This document shows positions 1 to 12,150 of a stretch of 41,211 bases of DNA, piece after piece. Origin of the DNA: Chara braunii (taxonomy: Eukaryota > Streptophyta > Charophyceae > Charales > Characeae); NCBI GenBank assembly GCA_003427395.1, contig BFEA01000401.1, forward strand, positions 782,910 through 824,120, in the 5' to 3' direction. A program made the position numbers and the translations under genes. Under the pieces are notes generated by a model that was given only the letters and a program-made list of their open reading frames with translations, was not told the origin of the DNA and made no database searches. Positions within the stretch are counted from its first letter, which is position 1. Each line of letters begins with the position of its first letter.

Positions 1-3000
1 CTTTCTTATCCTACTTCTTCTTCATCTTCTTCTTCTTATTGGGATACTCAAACTCTTGTTTTTCACTCACATACTAGAAGGTAGTGCTCCGATTCTTTTA
101 TGGATGATCTCATGTTGTTTACTTGTGATTTGGGCTACTCAATCTCTTGTTTTTCACTCACATACTAGTAGGTAGTGCTCTGATTCTTCTATGGATGATC
201 TCATGTTGATTACTTGTGATTTGGGCTACTCAATCTCTTGTTCTTCACTCACATGTTAGTAGGAGATCCTCTGATTCTTCCATGGATGATCTCTTGCTCA
301 AATCTTGTGAGATAACCTACTGCAACTCTTGTTTTTCATTCAAACACTAGTAGGTAGTGCTCCGATTCTTTTATGGATGATCTCTTGTTGGATACTTGTG
401 ATTTGGGCTACTCAAACTCTTGTTTTTCACTCACATAATAGTAGGTAGTGCTCCGATTTTTTTTTGGATGATCTCATGCTGGTTACTTGTGATTTGGACT
501 ACTCAATCTCTTGTTTTTCACTCACATACTAGTAGGTTGTGCTCCGATTCTTCTATGGATGATGTCATATTCGTTATTTGTGATTTGGGTTACTCAAACT
601 CTTGTTCTTGACTCACATGTTAATAGGAGATCCTCCGATTCTTCCATGGATGATCTCTTGCTCAAATCTTGTGAGATAGTCTAGTGAAACTCTTGTTTTT
701 CATTCACACACTAGTAGGTAGTGCTCCAATTCTTCTATGGATGATCTCATGTTCGTTACTTGTGATTTGGGTTACTCAATCTCTTGTTTTCCATTCACAC
801 ACTAGTAGGTAGTGCTCCGATTCTTCTATGGATGATCTTTTGTTTGTTACTTGTGATTTGGGTTACTCAAACTCTTGTTTTTCACTCACAAACTAGTAGG
901 TGGTGCTCCGATTCTTCTATGGATGATCTCATGTTTGTTACTTGTGATTTGGGTTGCTCAATCTCTTGTTTTTCACTCACATACTAGTAGGTAATGCTCT
1001 GATTCGTCTATGGATGATGTCATGTTGGTTATTTGTGATTTGGGCTACTCAAACTCTTGTTCTTCACACGCTGGTTAGTAGGAGATCCTCCGATTCTTCC
1101 ATGGATGATCTCTTGCTCAAATCTTGTGAGATAGCCTAGTACAACTCTTGTTTTTTATTCACACACTAGTAGGTAGTGCTCCAATTCTTCTATGAATAAT
1201 CTCTTGTTGGATACTTCTGATTTGGGTTACTCAAGTTCATGCTTTTCACTCACACACTAGTAGGTAGTGCACCGCTACTTCCATGGATGATCTTTGATGC
1301 AATCTTGGTGATCTAGCCTACTNGCTACTTCCATGGATGATCTTTGATGCAATCTTGGTGATCTGGCCTACTCAAGTTCATGTTTTTCACTCACAAACTA
1401 ATAGGTAGTGCACCGCTACTTCCTTGGATGATCTTTGATGCAATCTTGGTGATTTAGTCTACTCACACTCATGCTTTTCACTCACACACTAGTAGATAGT
1501 GCACCGCTACTTTCATGGATGATCTTTGGTGCAATCTTGGTGATCCAGCCTACTCATACTCATATTTTTCACTCACACACTAGCAGGTAGTGCATTGCTA
1601 CTTCCATGGATGATCTTTGATGCAATCTTGGTGATCTAGCCTACTCACACTCATGCTTCTCACTCACACACTAGTAGGTAGTGCATCGCTACTTCCATGG
1701 ATGATCTTTGATCTAATCTTGGTGATCTAACCTACTCAAGTTCATGCTTTTCACTCACACACTTGTAGATAGTGCACCGCTACTCGCATGGATGATCTTT
1801 GATGTAATCTTGGTGATCTAGCCTACTCAAGTTCACGCTTTTCACTCACACACTTATAGGTAGTGCACCGCTACTTCCATGGATGATCTTTGATGCAATC
1901 TCGGTGATCTAGCCTACTCACACTCATGTTTTTCACTCATACACTAGTAGGTAGTGCACCGTCATTTCTATGGATGATGTTTGATGCAATCTTGGTGATC
2001 TAGCCCACTCAAGTTCATGCCTTTCACTCACACACTAGTAGGAAGCGCACGGCCTCTTTTATGGATAACCTTTGGTTCAACCTTCGTGATCTAGCCTACT
2101 CAGACTCTCGCTTTCGCTCACATTAGTAGTAGGATGTGCTCCGATTCTTCCACGAATAAATCTTTGCTCAAATGTTTGTGTTTGATCTTGTTAGACTCTT
2201 TCTTTCACTCACAGGATAGTATGTGATGTCCGGATCTTACTTAGTTGAACCCTTCTCTATGTGCATGTGTTTTCCACTAGTTCTAGCTTCTCATTGTCAT
2301 GATCATGTGTGTTATGATATTTCGGATCTTACTTAGATGATCTCTCCTCTATGTGCATGTGCCTTCCACTAGATCTAGCTTCTCATTGGCAAGTCCGTGC
2401 ATAATATGATATTCCGGATCTTACTTAGATTGATATCTCCTCTATGTGCATGTGATTTCCACTAGTTCTAGCTTCTCATTGTCAACTTCATGCTAGAAGT
2501 GATGTTTCGGATCTTACTTAGTTGATCTCCTCTCTATGTGCATATGTTGTCCACTAGATCTAGTTCTCATTGTCATGTTCATGTGTGTTGTGATGTTCCG
2601 GTTTTTGTTTAGTTGATTTTTTTTCTATGTGCATGCGTTGTCCACTAAGTCTACCTTCTCATTGTCATGTTCATGTGTGTTGTGATGTTCTGGATCTTAC
2701 TTAGTTGATCTCTTCTCTATGTGCATGTACTTTCTACTAGTTCTAGCGTTTCATTGTCATGTTCATGTGTGTTGTGATGTTTCGGATCTTACTTAAATGA
2801 TATCTCCTCTATGTGCATGTGCTTTTCACTAGTTCTAGCTTATCATTGTCAAGTTCGTGCTTGATGTGATGTTCGGATCTTACTTAGTTGAACCCTTCTC
2901 TATGTGCATGTGCTTTCCACTAGTTCTAGCTTCTGATTGTCATGATCATGTGTGTTATGATGTTCCAGATCTTACTTAGATGATTTCTCCTCTATGTGCA

Positions 3001-3985
3001 TGTGCCTCCCACTAGATCTAGCTTCTCATTGGCAAGTTAGTGCATGATGTGATGTTTCGGATCTTACTTAGATTGATCTTTCATCTATGTGCATGTGATT
3101 TCCAGTAGTTCTGGCTTCTCATTGTCAAGTTCATGCTTGAAGTGATATTCCGGATCTCACTTAGTTGATCTCCTCTCTATGTGCATGTGCTTTCCACTAG
3201 ATCTAGGTTCTCATTGTCAAGTTCATGTGTGTTGTGATGTTGCGGTTCTTGCTTAGTTGATCTATTTCTTATGTGCATGTGCTTTCCACTAAGTCTAGCT
3301 TCTCATTGTCATGTTCATGTGTGTTGTAATGTTCCGGATCTTACTTAGATGATCTTTCCTCTATGTGCATGTGTGTTTCACTAGATCTAACTCCTCATTG
3401 TCAAGTTCGTGCTTTATGTGATATTCCGGATCTTAGTTAGTTGAACCCTTCTCTATGTGCATGTGCTTTCCCACTAGATCTAGCTTCTCATTGTCATTTT
3501 CGTGTGTGTTGTGATGTTCCGGTTCTTGCTTAGTTGATCTATTTTCTAATTTGCATGTGCTTTCTACTAAATCTAGCTTCTCATTGTCATGTTTATGTGT
3601 GTTGTGATGTTACGAATCTTACTTAGTTGATCTCGTCTCTATGTGCATATACTCTCTACTAGTTCTAGCTTCTCATTGTCATGTTCATGTGTATTGTGAT
3701 GTTCCGAATCTTACTTAGATGATCTGTCCTCTATGTGCTTGTGTCCTTCACTAGCTCAAGTATCTCATTGCTAAGTTCATGTATGTTGTGATTATCCGGT
3801 TCCTACTTAATTGATCTTCCATCTATGTGTATGTGTTTTTCACTAGTTGTAGCGTCTCATTGTCAAATTATTGTCTGTTGTAATGTTCCGAGTCATACTT
3901 TGTTGATTTTTCCTCTATGTGTGTATGCTTTCCACTAGTCTAGCTTCTCATTGTCAAGATCATGTACAATGGAGTGTTCCAAGTC
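1..3985. repeat. Satellite array of 91-92 bp monomers
   Basis: This is a head-to-tail tandem array of roughly 43 monomers. From 1 to about 1260 the monomer is 91 bp and carries the core TAGTGCTCCGATTCTTCTAT with GGATGATCTC. From about 1260 to 2110 a related 91-bp subfamily reads GTGCACCGCTACTTCCATGG. From about 2230 a 92-bp subfamily carries GATGTTCCGGATCTTACTTA with CTATGTGCATGTG. The subfamilies align to each other (TG-TCCG--TCTT ... GATCTC), so this is one diverged satellite, not three. A variant monomer with GGAGATCCTC recurs at 262, 626 and 1081. Short ORFs inside are by-products of the repeat and I do not call them genes. Confidence 0.95.
1323..1323. other. Single-N assembly join inside satellite
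   Basis: One N sits inside the satellite. The sequence after it resumes in the middle of a monomer and repeats the text about 50 bp upstream. The array length here is therefore probably collapsed or arbitrarily joined. Confidence 0.8.
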
Positions 3986-4068
3986 ATGCTTATTCGATCT
4001 TTCACTATGGGATGGGTGACCGACATTTGGCTGCTTCTACGGGGAATTGATTTGATTAGGATTAGAAG
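3986..4068. other. Satellite edge, unassigned
   Basis: This short stretch follows the last recognisable monomer and precedes the microsatellite. I see no gene or repeat structure in it. Confidence 0.4.
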
Positions 4069-4111
4069 TTCTTCTTCTTTTTCTTCTTCTTCTTCTTCTT
4101 CTTCTTCTTCT

Positions 4112-4179
<68 letters not shown>

Positions 4180-4195
4180 TCTCTCTCTCTTTTAC
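4069..4195. repeat. TTC and CT microsatellite
   Basis: A pyrimidine tract of TTC triplets passes into CT dinucleotides with a few CTAT units. The overlapping Ser/Leu-rich reading frame is only the translation of this tract. Confidence 0.95.
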
Positions 4196-4740
4196 TCCTC
4201 TCTTTTCTTCCCTCTTCGCCTTGCCCTCTCACTCCCTCTCTTTTCCCCTCACGTGGCATATGACTAACTTTTCTCCTCTCACTTTGTACATTGCCAGGGG
4301 GCGAACGGTAAGAAGAGATCAGACCTCACTTGGTGGAGAAAGAGGGCAAGGGGAGGGTAGCCGGTCCCTTGTGCCACCAAGAAGACGAAGGAAAGGACGG
4401 TTGAGAAAGTGGAAAAAAGAGGCGGAATCCGAGAAAGAGTATAAGTGAAAGCAACGTCAGTTTGACTCAACCATTTCCCCGGCTGCATGACTATGAGAAG
4501 AGAGTGGGCTGATTGAGCAACGAAAGGGAACAAAGAGCAACCGAAGAGTTTGAGAAGATAGGCATGTGGGAAGGGCTATGTGTAGACCCCCAACGGGGGA
4601 TTGTATGAATTTTTTGCTTTATGTGGGATTGAGCAGGTGAGTGATGGCTAAAGATGCCTTGAGCGGGATAGGGCCGAGAGGAACCGGGCACCAAGAGGGA
4701 AAGGGAAGAGGGACAAAGGGGCTATGAGACCCTTAGCATA
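4196..4740 (+). other. Unassigned stretch with charged coding scraps
   Basis: After the CT tract the sequence becomes purine-rich. Plus-strand frames give short charged stretches, for example RRRRKGRLRKWKKEAESEKE near 4378-4437 and REQRATEEFEKIGMWEGL near 4523-4580, interrupted by stops and frame changes. It could be a decayed gag-like or ORF1-like coding region. I recognise no family, and no promoter or RNA gene is visible. Confidence 0.3.
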
Positions 4741-4762
4741 AAGCCAACCTATAGAAATAACC

Positions 4763-7700
4763 TTTGCGATAAGAGTATGGTCAAATCGATTGTAGCTTGC
4801 TCTAAAATAGCTAGGGATTTTTTCAAATCTCTTTTCACTTCTCAAAACAATCATATTCCTAAAGAACATCGTCTTCTAGAAATGAAAGAATTTCTTATGC
4901 TTTTGAATAGATCTCTAACAGAGGAAGGAACTGATGGAAAAACCTCTTGCAAAGGATGAAGTTTCGAAGGCCCTCTTACTAATGGATGAAGACAAGTCCC
5001 CGGGTATAGATAGACTCCCAAAGGAATTTTGAGAATCGACATGGGATTTTATGTCAGAGGATCTTATGGATTATTACCATGCTGTATGAGAATCGGAAGA
5101 AATGGGAGCATTCGTTGGTCAGGGAGTGCTTACTCTCCTGTATAAGAAAGGGGATAAGGCAAATATAAGAAATTATCATTCAATAACCCTTATCATTGTG
5201 GTATATAAGCTCATAGCTAAAGTATTAGCAGATCACATGTCTACAATAATTCCAGAAATCATTCACCCATCTTAGACGGGATTTATAACATGCAAAAATA
5301 TTCAAGATAATATTTTTGTAGTAAATGAACTTCTTGAAATATCTCGTCAATCCAAGCACAATACGACGTTTATATTTATCGATTTTGAAAAAACGTATGA
5401 CCATGTGGATTGACTTTTTCTAGATAAGTGTTTGGAAAAAATGAATTTTTGTCATAATTTCAGAAGGTGGGTAAGAATCCTGCACAAAGATGTCACTACA
5501 AGGGTTATGTTCAATAATAATGTGACCCCAATCCGTTAGAAAGATCTATTCAACAAGGGGATCTGTTGACTCCTTTCCTTTTTGTCATTATTATGGAGGC
5601 TTTGGCGGCTAACTTGCGACATCATAAGGATATTCGTCGTATACAGGTTACTAGTATACTGAAAGATGCAATTCTAGTTTGCTCTCTTTTTGTTGATGAC
5701 CTTTCCCTTATGATTGATGCCACTCATGAAAACATGGTAGAAATTTAAAATTTGATGGATAGATTTTGTCGCCTTTCAGACATGAAAGTCAACTGGGGAA
5801 GCAAAACAACTGGTTGGTGGATTCATCATCAGGGGGCAGACCTTCAGAATTACCAAGAGTAAAGTAGCTGACCCTGGATACCCCTATAAGAGTATTAGGA
5901 ATTTCTCTATCTGATGAGGGTAAACCAAAAAATCATAATGAATAGATCTCCCAACCTGCCCAGGCGAAAATGAAATTGTGAAAGAATAAACATACTTCTA
6001 TTTTTGGACGATCGATGATCATTAACAATGTAATCCTTGCATCCATTTGGTATAAGTCAGGGATTTGGGCTATGGATAAAGATTTTCTTAAATCTCTTCA
6101 ACGCCAACTGATTGCCTTCCTATGGAGGGGAAATCATGAGTATAACAGTGTCATCAACAGGGTAACTTGGCAGTCCATTATTCAACCAAAAGGGTGGGGT
6201 GGTCTGGGGATTCTTGATCCTTTAACCCAGGCTAAGGATCTTTCAATCCAATGACTTCAACGTTTATTATTCATCCCTCGGACCCCATGGGCACCTATAG
6301 CCTTGGAGCAAATCAAGCGCCTAGCACCCCCTACGACTGAGAGAATTAACACGTTAACATGGTTGGATAATCGTTCGTGGACTATCCCTAGGGGAATTTC
6401 TAAAACAGTAACAACATCTAAATTCTCAAGCAGAAAAGTTGTTAGGCAAGACTTGAAGAATGACCCGTTTTGGGTCTCTATGCAAAAAACTTGGAGACAA
6501 CTTCCCCTGACTAACAAACTATCGCCGAAAAGGTGGGAGGAAGTGCGTCAACAACCTCTATTTGATAACAGGTGGATTCAAGATTCCCAGTGTTATGTTC
6601 TTCATTGTATGCACTCGCCTTGGAAGGGATGGGTTAAAAATTGTATCATGAGGATAAAGGAAATATGGGATAAGGATACCAAGGATTGGATAGTCCCGTC
6701 TAAACTTAGGGGGCAACTAAGGTACTGTCATCATTTTATGGAAGCCGTAAAAAAAGTAGTTAAACTCATCCCACTCGAATGGATTCGTATTCTTAGGGGC
6801 CGCCCCAAATTTGTGAAGAACGACTGAGTAGCACTCAAGGCTCAGCCCCAAAAAATTGACATAATTCTGGACCATAACCAAAATGGGGGTTTTCTTTTGC
6901 AATCTACCAATGTTGCAATTCCAATGGGTCAAGGGGAAACAAGATGGGTCCAAGCTCAACAAATTTTTAGGATAAGGGTAATCAGAAGTAAGGACTCCTG
7001 GGTAACCTTCAAACCGGATTGTCCCATCTCGGAACTTCCTTTTGACCCGACCAATTGGGTATGGAGTTCGGTGACTAAGAAAGAAAGATATAACATATTA
7101 TTGAAGAGGAATATTCACTCGCTTAAAGTCAAATCAGCTTATAGTACGCTGCGCCCTAGAATCAATCTTAAAGATAGGGTTTCCACCAGGTGGATGAAAC
7201 ATCTCAATATAAGCAAGGAGGAGCTGAGGTCGGTCCGGTGGTTCAAAACAGTCAAAGATAAACCAGCAAAAATAGCTTCCCTCCAATGGCAAATTGAACA
7301 TAGATGTCTTCCAACAAATGACTCGCTTATTGACAGATCCTCGTTAGAGCAGAAAGGATTAACAGCAAGATGGTGTAAACTTTGTAAATCTGTTTTCCCA
7401 AGTAGAGTATTTCCTGAAACCATAGAGCATATCTTTATGCTTTGCCTGGGCTCAATCTGACTTTAGAGATGGTGGGACCGTATCTGGTCACAACTAGTCC
7501 CACAGGTTCTATGGCCATGGGGGTGGAAAGTTATCCTTTTAGAGATATGGAGCCCAGATCCAGAAATAGTGAAAAATGATGAAGAATTTGTGGATAACTT
7601 GTTCCGAATAGGGAGAAGAGCGGTAATGTGGGCTATCTAGATGAGGAGATGCGCTTATGAATGGAAAGGGGCTAGGCTAGATAGCCCAGACTTCACAGAG

Positions 7701-8018
7701 ATTATCAAACAACAAATTCAAACAGATATTTTGACAAAATGAGACCAAATAAAAGAAAAAGTGCAATTTCTCTCAGATAAATCAGAAATTCAAAACCATC
7801 TGCGAAAATTCATACTTAATTGGCTGGGCGGAAACCAGGGAAGGAGAATAGGGAGTGTTATTTGGAATGGGGCAATGAATGATGATGATGCTGGGCTTAA
7901 AAAAAACTATAAATTGGTTTTTGATGAGTGGTCCACCATTGAGGCTTCAGTACCTATGCGCCCCTTATCAGACTTCCCAGATCCCTTCCCCCCCCTTTGC
8001 ATCTGCTCTTGTCCCTAG
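4763..8018 (+). pseudogene. LINE A ORF2 remnant: reverse transcriptase to zf-RVT
   Basis: This is the decayed ORF2 of LINE A; the protein would copy its RNA into DNA at the target site. Visible in order: pre-RT segment (KIARDFFKSLFTSQ), DEDKSPGIDRLPKEF near 4985-5030, GQGVLTLLYKKGDK near 5119-5160, FIDFEKTYDHVD near 5373-5408, and the catalytic motif FVDDL with both aspartates intact at 5689-5703. Then come FLWRG and GGLGILDP in the thumb/connection region. The zinc motif at about 7372-7446 is Cys-x2-Cys-x14-His-x4-Cys. Frameshifts and stops break the frame. Several stops sit where Trp or Gln is expected, for example HVD-stop-LFLDKCLEKMNF, where the minus-strand LINE has DW. It is non-functional. 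Confidence 0.9.
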
Positions 8019-8210
8019 TTCTTGGTATGGTTTATAGGGGTTAGCATTGCTAGCTACAAATAGGTATATCTGGCGTCCTAGAAAGGGATGAAGAGGTAGT
8101 GTTTTTTCTCCAAGAGCAGATGAGAGGAAGAAGAATGGTCAGTTTCCTCATTTTCCATAAGATCAAGTTTTTTTCATCTTTATATTCAATATATTCATTT
8201 GTACAATCAA

Positions 8211-8292
8211 GGGACGTTGGACCCAGTTTCCATCAGGTGATGCTCCCCACCAATAGATGGAGCTGTTTATTAAAAAAAAAAAAAAAAAAAAA
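8211..8292 (+). repeat. LINE 3' tail, short form, with poly(A)
   Basis: The tail starts GGGACGTTGGACCC, contains CTCCCCACCAATAGATGG, and passes after GGAGC almost directly into poly(A). The same tail occurs at 27455 (plus) and on the minus strand at 13930, 28416 and 28836. This form lacks the roughly 55-bp extension seen in the three long copies. It is likely the part of the RNA recognised by the RT, as known for stringent LINEs. Confidence 0.85.
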
Positions 8293-9830
8293 GTCAGTAT
8301 CCCTTGCCCCACCCTTTCGCCCATTTCTCCTGTGAGCCATACTTCTTTATAGAAGTCCATGACGTCCTGACTCAGGAATTCCCATGTGGTTTCCTAGAAT
8401 TCCTTAGGGAAGCCGTCTATCCCATGTGCTTTCTCTTCCTTCATTTGAAGGAGGGCGGTCCATATCTCTTGTTTGGAGAGGGGGGCCTCTAGGGATTCAC
8501 GCTGTTCGTCGGTTAGGGTCTTGTTGATCGGTTGCAGGAAGTTCGTTAATTGACGATCGTGTTGTGGCTTGTCTGACCTGTCTACATGCGAGGAGAAAAA
8601 ATCTTTGTAAAAATCGTATGTTATTTTGGTACACCGCGCTGTAGTCACAGCCGGGTCCGATTCCCTGGCGTTTGGTTCGTAAAGTGCCTCAATCGTGGTC
8701 CTTTTAAGGCATGATCTGGCTAGGCTGAAAATTATAGAATTCATCAAGCCTTCTGTAGAATATCTAGACAGTCTTGCCCTTGTCTGGGCTCCCTGCCATC
8801 GATACCGTGCGTGTTGCAAGAGTTGGGTCTTCATGTCTAGTATGTGATTTTGTATGCTTTTGTTCTGCATCTACCAAGTTGTGCATTAATATGATCTCCT
8901 GCTGGTGTCTTTGTGAGGCTGTGTGTTTTGAATATTCATTACATTTTCTAGCCAGGAAAAATAAGCCGTTGTTGAACCATGTGATTAGCGAAGCGTGTTG
9001 GGGACGCTGATCTTTTCAGAAGTCTCATGCTTGCCGTAGGTATTTCTGGAATGTTTGGGACCTAAGTAGTGAGGTATTGAGTTTGTAGTAGCTAGCCCCT
9101 TCGTCTGGTCTTTTGCGAAAAGTCCTGATAGCCATACACATCCTGTGGTCAAGGCCTGGGTACGGGCTAATAGGCAATATTGCTGCTGTGGTAAGCCGCC
9201 CTCCCAGATCTTCGGATGCCAAGATTAGGTCGATCCGGGATTTGGATAGTCTAGCGGGGTCGTTGTTTTGAAAACAGGTAAAGACCTTTTCGGTCGGGAA
9301 GCTACGCCTAAAGTTTTTCTTTTGCGGATGATCCTAGCTGAAGAACTGTCTGGTGCAGCATTGAAATCTTCAGCTAGGATCATCAGAATATTCAGAGTGG
9401 GGACTTTTTCGATTCTTTCAAAGAAAGTTTTTCTTTCGCGGGGTGTGTTCGGGGCATATAAGGATATGATACATATTATTTCCAGTTCCAGTATGCCCAA
9501 CACCTTAACCCATCTTCCTTCCTCCTCATCCTTTTCCTAGTTGAGTACTTCTAGGTGTGATTTGGGTGGGATCCATATCGCCACCCCTGCGCTCCCCGGA
9601 CTGGGGGCAAAAACTTGATAGCCTTGGAAGGGCCAAGCTTGTTTGTGGGCTCGGTGGTGTTCTTGTGTGTCCATTAAGTGGGTTTCCTAGATGCAGACCA
9701 CGTCTGGTCATGTTCTTCCCCCTACTCCCCGCATCAAATCCCATAGCGTATTGATTTTCTCCGGGTTGCGGGATGCTAGGCCATTTATGTGAATCGATCT
9801 TATATCCAGGTCCGCTTGTCGGAGGGTGTG
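8293..9830 (-). pseudogene. LINE B ORF2 remnant: endonuclease and RT start
   Basis: The endonuclease starts near 9815 with DLDIRSIHINGL. It continues through ETHLMDTQEH, the strand ending in EIICIISLYAPNTP (near 9465-9490), the altered GDFN site reading LAEDFNAAPDSS, and YPGLDHRMC near 9140-9175. A pre-RT segment follows (WFNNGLFFLARKCNEY), then TTIEALYEP, KITYDFYKDFFSS and EKAHGIDGFPKEF at 8394-8432, ending in GERVGQGIL at the junction. In-frame stops and frame changes inactivate it. A 17-bp inverted repeat lies within the GDFN region (9327-9384). Confidence 0.85.
9327..9384. repeat. 17-bp inverted repeat inside LINE B endonuclease
   Basis: GATGATCCTAGCTGAAG at 9327-9343 is the exact reverse complement of the bases at 9368-9384, with a 24-nt spacer. 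The flank AAGTTTTTCTTTTGCGG (9311-9327) also reappears with one change at 9426-9442. Neither feature is expected in an endonuclease coding sequence. Confidence 0.9.
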
Positions 9831-10039
9831 TTTCCATTTTTTTTTCCTGCCATACACCACTTCCACCCAGTCCATCATAATTTTGTGCGACGTCTTTCTT
9901 TCCCTTCTGCTATTTGTTTTGTAGTGATGATCACTTTTGTGCCTCCCAATCTACTCCCTTATTGGGGACGTTTTTCCTCAGCATTGTGCATACGCATGTG
10001 AGGAGATCGTCTGTCGACTAGACTTTACTAGGTTTTATT

Positions 10040-12150
10040 TTGAGTTGTTGGGTGTCCAGGAGCATGTTATGGGTGTGTCATTGCAGTCCTGCTTCCTTAT
10101 TGTCTTTGAACCTCACATAGAGGTCCTTGTAGGCCATCTTCAGGTTCTTAGATGATATGCTGATGATGACCGTTGCCCCTGGTTCATTTTGATTTGAGAT
10201 GAAGTCCGTGACCTCGTGGAGTTGTAGTGTCCCTCTTCTCTGCATGTCCCAACCATGCAGTGTTACTCCTCCATAGGTAGGGGCATATGGATCGTCTGGA
10301 TCGGCAGTTGACAGGCCTAGCTCTCATTTTCCTGCCTTCCTCCTGATCGGTAATACCAACACTCTGTCACTCTTCGACAAGCTTTTGCGATAAAGCCCTT
10401 TCTCAATCAGATGACGTATTCTAGCTCGCTTTGAGGGACCTAACTCATCCTCTGTCTTTGAGATCTCACCCTCTCCCTGGTCAGTCTGTGCAGTACGCAT
10501 GTCGGGTCGTGTGTGATCGGGGGGATGTAGGGGGGGCTTGTGTGCATGGTCTGGAGGAGTTGTCTCTGTAGGAGGCTAGAATTTTTGATGTACTATGTTC
10601 CAGACTCTATGTAGCACTTGTTGCCAATCTATATCCGGGACAAGCCTTGGCCCAAAGCGTGTTTCAGGCTAGGGCTCTCATGCAATAGAGAGAAGAATTG
10701 GACATAGGTGTTGTCCCAGTATGATTCTGATTGGCCTGTGTACAATACCTGGAGTTGGCCAATTAGCCATTCTGCGAGGTTTCTCAGTTTGGTCTCGATA
10801 TCCTCTTCGTCTTGTGCCCCCCAGACCCTGGTTGTGTTGTCTGTCATCTCCTCATCTGGCGGACCTGTGGGTGATTCCCACTCCATGGGTTGAGGTCCGA
10901 AGGCCTGACAGAAAGGGTCTTTGTTCTGGGGGGGGTCTCCCAAATCCATTTGAGGGAGAACAGGGTTTGCTGTCTCCTCTGAGACATGCTGCGTGGTCTC
11001 CTGTTTAGTGTTTGGGCTTCCATTCTTTATCCTTGGGTTTGACTGATTCTCGACTCCTTGTGCCTTAGCGCCCTTTTCCTTTTCCCCACCTCTTCTCGCC
11101 TCCCTTCTCCCTCTCCCCCCTCAACCATCTGGTCACAGTTTTTCGGACAGTCGTCTCCTGTGGCCATTTTTGGCCTTTCTTGTACTTTTCCTTCCCCTCC
11201 TGTGCGGTCGTACTGTCTCTCTGGCCTTGGCGTCTGTTCCGGTGGTTGTGTGTCCTCTGAATCGGAGATGCCGGCTAGAGCCTGAAATCTGTTACCTAGT
11301 TTGTCCGGAATGTTTCGTCGTGTTTTCCGGAGCTTGTTGGCGTGTGATGTACTTTTCTGTGTCGGGGATTGCCATATCTCTCCCAATTCCGACGGGTTAA
11401 TGAAGTCTTGTGGCCTGGGTTCTAGCCGGGGGAGGGATCCTCCTGCTTCTGGGTTGCCCTTTTGTTTGTGGGTTGTTACATTCGTTTACTTGGGTGGTGG
11501 GAGGTCAACGGTCTTGTCCATCTGTGCCTCCACCGGTTTAGGGGGGGTCCATTGGTCCGGTGGTTTGGTGTTCTAGTCCACGGCTTCCCCCTTCTCCCAT
11601 TCCCATCCCCTCACTCCACCTCCCTCTCCCGGTTCATCCACGTATACCCATCCCTCGTGCTCCGCGTCCACGGTTCTCCACCAGGTGTCTTTGAAGGGGT
11701 CGTGTAACAGGCGTCCTGTGGTTCTGATTCTTTTGGCCGGGTGATGGGGACAATCTGATTCTGTTGGGAGGTGGCCATATGCCTGGCATTTGAAGCACCA
11801 CGGCCTTGTTTTGTGTGCGATGTGAATTCTGAAATCTTTCCCTCCCACTCAGAACTGAATCACATCATCAATGACAAAAATATGCCCTTTTGGTAAATCC
11901 AGGGCCACCATGAGTTAGTCATTTCTTGGGGCCACGTGGCGGGGGAGGGGGTCAATGAAATCAACAATCTCGTATTTTTGCGCTAATTCTTGCACAAATG
12001 CCCCTTGAATTTCGATGGGCATGTGGCGAAACTCTACCCAATAGTTCACAATAGGGGCTTTAGAAAATCAATTATAGCAAAACCTTGGACAAAAGTCCGG
12101 TCCCACCATTGCACTCTATTATGTAAGGTTACTTGCACCTCATTCCCCCC
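10040..12150 (-). pseudogene. LINE B ORF1 remnant with CCHC zinc knuckle
   Basis: ORF1 proteins of LINEs bind the element RNA. Reading down the minus strand: a segment with VTLHNRVQWWDRTFVQGF (near 12100), a CCHC knuckle Cys-x2-Cys-x4-His-x5-Cys (CFKCQAYGHLPTESDC, about 11749-11796), a basic linker with NRFQALAG, and module M1 (AEWLIGQLQ ... SPSLKHALGQGL, 10629-10840). Then come an acidic/proline-rich linker and module M2 (VLVLPIRRKAG ... PGATVIISIS ... KDLYVRFK, about 10040-10375). M1 and M2 recur in other LINE pieces of the window. The frame is broken by several stops and shifts. Confidence 0.75.

Larger units (their letters stand above)
4741..8292 (+). mobile_element. LINE A: 5'-truncated L1-type retrotransposon
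   Basis: This element has the 3' two thirds of a LINE: RT, connection region, zf-RVT zinc motif, 3'UTR, a 3' tail shared with other copies in the window, and a poly(A) run at 8272-8292. ORF1 and the endonuclease are absent; homology starts near 4741-4765, just before the RT. It is visibly more A+T-rich than LINEs B and D. At its right edge it abuts the minus-strand LINE B directly. A plain reading is a 5'-truncated insertion. The 33445-34855 piece ends almost exactly where this one begins, so the two may once have been joined. Confidence 0.9.

Noticed and set aside
420-1139. Three 61-67 codon ORFs with similar sequence
   Set aside because: They are frame-shifted translations of 91-bp satellite monomers. 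The period is not a multiple of 3 and the frames carry no conserved signal.
3962-4267. Ser/Leu-rich ORF of 101 codons
   Set aside because: Most of it is the TTC and CT microsatellite.
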